Shown in pieces: positions 62,313-64,000 of a DNA stretch of 64,000 nt. Source of the stretch: Odiellus spinosus (lineage: Eukaryota > Arthropoda > Arachnida > Opiliones > Phalangiidae); contig CAWUCO010000207.1 in assembly GCA_963920705.1 (NCBI GenBank), forward strand, positions 372,001-436,000, given 5' to 3'. The translations under genes were made by a program, and so were the position numbers. The stretch's first letter is position 1; each line of letters opens with the position of its first letter. The notes below the pieces were generated by a model. The model was not told the DNA's origin, did no database searches, and saw only the letters and a list, made by a program, of their open reading frames with translations.

Positions 62313-64000
62313 GGCCATATTTTCCATGTTTTTGCTTAATTTTAACCAATTTTATATTTGTCACGTTTTGGCAATTTAGACAAAACCAAAGACATTCGAA
62401 AGAGCAATTAATGGACGGTCTAAATAATAAGAGTTTTAAAAAATCCTTTGAAAAACAAGAAAAATATGGCCAATTCAAGAAATCATACAATATCAAAATA
62501 GTCAAATTTCAGATTTTAAAAATTCGTTTTTTGATATTAGATGTTTTTTGAATTGGCCATATTTTCCATGTTTTTGCTTAATTTTAACCAATTTTATATT
62601 TGTCACGTTTTGGCAATTTAGACAAACCAAAGTCATTCGAAAGAGCAATTAATGGACGGTCTAAATAATAATAGTTTTCAAAAATCCGTTGAAAAACAAG
62701 AAAAATATGGCCAATTCAAGAAATCATACAATATCAAAATAGTCAAATTTCAGATTTTAAAAATTCGCTTTTTGATATTAGATGTTTTTTGAATTAACCA
62801 TATTTTCCATGTTTTTCAACGGATTTTCCAAAACTCTTGTTTTTTAGATATTCCAATATTTGCTCTTTCGATAAGTGTTGATTTTGTCTAAATCGCTTAA
62901 AAATCAAATGTTTTGTGTCCATTTGAATCCAATAATCTTGGATTTTTAAGCGTTTTTGCTTAATTTCAACCAATTTTATATTTAGCACGTTTTGGCAATT
63001 TAGACAAAACCAAAGTCATTCGAAAGAGCAATTAATGGACGGTCTAAATAATAAGAGTTTTAAAAAATCCTTTGAAAAACAAGAAAAATATGGCCAATTC
63101 AAGAAATCATACAATATCAAAATAGTCAAATTTCAGATTTTAAAAATTCGCTTTTGATATTAGATGTTTTTTGAATTGGCCATATTTTCCATGTTTTTGC
63201 TTAATTTTAACCAATTTTATATTTGTCACGTTTTGGCAATTTAGACAAAACCAAAGTCATTCGAAAGAGCAATTAATGGACAGTCTAAATAATAAGAGTT
63301 TTCAAAAATCCGTTGAAAAACAAGAAAAATATGGCCAATTCAAAAAATCATACAATATCAAAATAGTCAAATTTCAGATTTTAAAAATTCGCTTTTTGAT
63401 ATTAGATGTTTTTTGAATTAACCATATTTTCCATGTTTTTCAACGGATTTTCCAAAACTCTTGTTTTTTAGATAGACAAATATTTGCTTTTTCGAGTGGT
63501 GTTAATTTTGTCTAAATCGCTGTAAAATGAAATGTTCTGTGTCCATTTGAATCCAATAATCTTGGATTTTTAAGCGTTTATGCTTAAATTTAACCAATTT
63601 TATATTTGTCACGTGTTGGCAATTTAGACAAAACCAAAGTCATTCGAAAGAGCAATTAATGGACGGTCTAAATAATAAGAGTTTTCAAAAATCCGTTGAA
63701 AAACAAGAAAAATATGGCCAATTCAAGAAATCATACAATATCAAAATAGTCAAATTTCAGATTTTAAATATTCGCTTTTTGATATTACATGTTTTTTGAA
63801 TTGGCCATATTTTCCATGTTTTTCAACGGATTTTCCAAAACTCTTGTTTTTTAGATAGTCCAATATTTGCTCTTTCGATAAGTGTTGATTTTGTGTAAAT
63901 CGCTTAAAAATCAAATGTTTGTGTCCAATTGAATCCAATAATCTTGGATTTTTAAGCGTTTATGCTTAATTTCAACCAATTTTATATTTGTCACGTTTTG
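62313..64000. repeat. 5055-bp higher-order repeat, copy 3, internally deleted
   Basis: Units: S 62313, S' 62555, chimeric unit 62796-63177 (382 bp), S 63178, L' 63420, L 63803 (continues past the window). The chimeric unit starts as the third unit, T (AACCATATTTTCC, AGATATTCC, ATGTTTTGTGTCC), and ends as the ninth, L (TTTCAACC, ATATTTAGCACG, TTCGCTTTTGATATTAGATG). Compared with copies 1 and 2, 2178 bp are missing, which equals the summed lengths of units three to eight. Confidence 0.88.

Larger units (their letters stand above)
38301..64000. repeat. Satellite array, right part (about 79 monomers)
   Basis: The same family continues without change of orientation on the far side of the transposon, and runs off the end of the window. 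Units here are more alike than in 3119-8862, and are organised in long, nearly identical higher-order blocks. L' units, marked by a GTAAAATGAAATGTT segment in place of the usual TTAAAAATCAAATG, recur at fixed places in the blocks. No gene is visible. Confidence 0.97.

Noticed and set aside
1-64000. CRISPR array
   Set aside because: Repeats are hundreds of bases long, adjoin without spacers, and no cas-like gene is present.
1-64000. Bacterial or phage operon with many small genes
   Set aside because: There are no consistent ribosome binding sites, promoters or terminators, and all frames follow satellite periodicity on both strands.

Overview
The window is almost wholly satellite DNA: about 195 head-to-tail copies of one very AT-rich repeat family, interrupted once by a 971-bp DNA transposon at 37330-38300. 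I see no protein-coding gene, tRNA, rRNA, CRISPR array or bacterial-type regulatory site. Kilobase-scale higher-order repeats, sequence homogenisation and a hAT-like element with an 8-bp target duplication point to a eukaryotic nucleus, in heterochromatin or near a centromere. An invertebrate animal is plausible, but the sequence does not fix the species.

The family has one full-length monomer and several deletion derivatives. L (382 bp) is the full unit. L' (383 bp) is a diverged subfamily of L. S (242 bp) is L minus 140 bp. S' (241 bp) is S minus one base. T (323-325 bp) is L minus 58 bp. One D unit is only 178 bp. L is itself a large inverted repeat: two 101-bp arms about 82% identical by my count flank a 97-bp centre that holds a further hairpin, and a second hairpin joins neighbouring units. 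Because the arms are mirrored, both strands show similar short open frames in almost every unit. These are by-products of the repeat and are not annotated as genes.

Layout (units counted from the GGCC or its variant at the start of each unit): 1-3118, a 1249-bp four-unit repeat, two copies plus ends; 3119-8862, a more diverged mixture of T, L, one S and the D unit; 8863-10873, an L-L-S trimer, two copies; 10874-18714, mostly L, including runs of six and four; 18715-30785, a 4355-bp higher-order repeat, a shortened 2726-bp copy and a rearranged third copy; 30786-37329, S-rich, with a duplicated block 4574 bp apart and six S units in a row; 37330-38300, the transposon; 38313-48802, mixed blocks with long-range duplications 5961 bp and 5579 bp apart; 48803-51820, three copies of a 1006-bp trimer; 52203-62312, two full copies of a 5055-bp, 15-unit higher-order repeat; 62313-64000, a third copy cut short by a crossover.

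The story of the window is therefore one of repeat evolution. A fold-back unit was amplified, produced deletion forms at short direct repeats, and was reshuffled into nested higher-order repeats by unequal exchange whose breakpoints can be placed to tens of bases. A non-autonomous hAT-like element, itself carrying a near-perfect 198-bp fold-back, landed in one unit. Unit boundaries were placed by eye from the repeated motifs; they agree with constant spacings, but an alignment would refine the most diverged ones.
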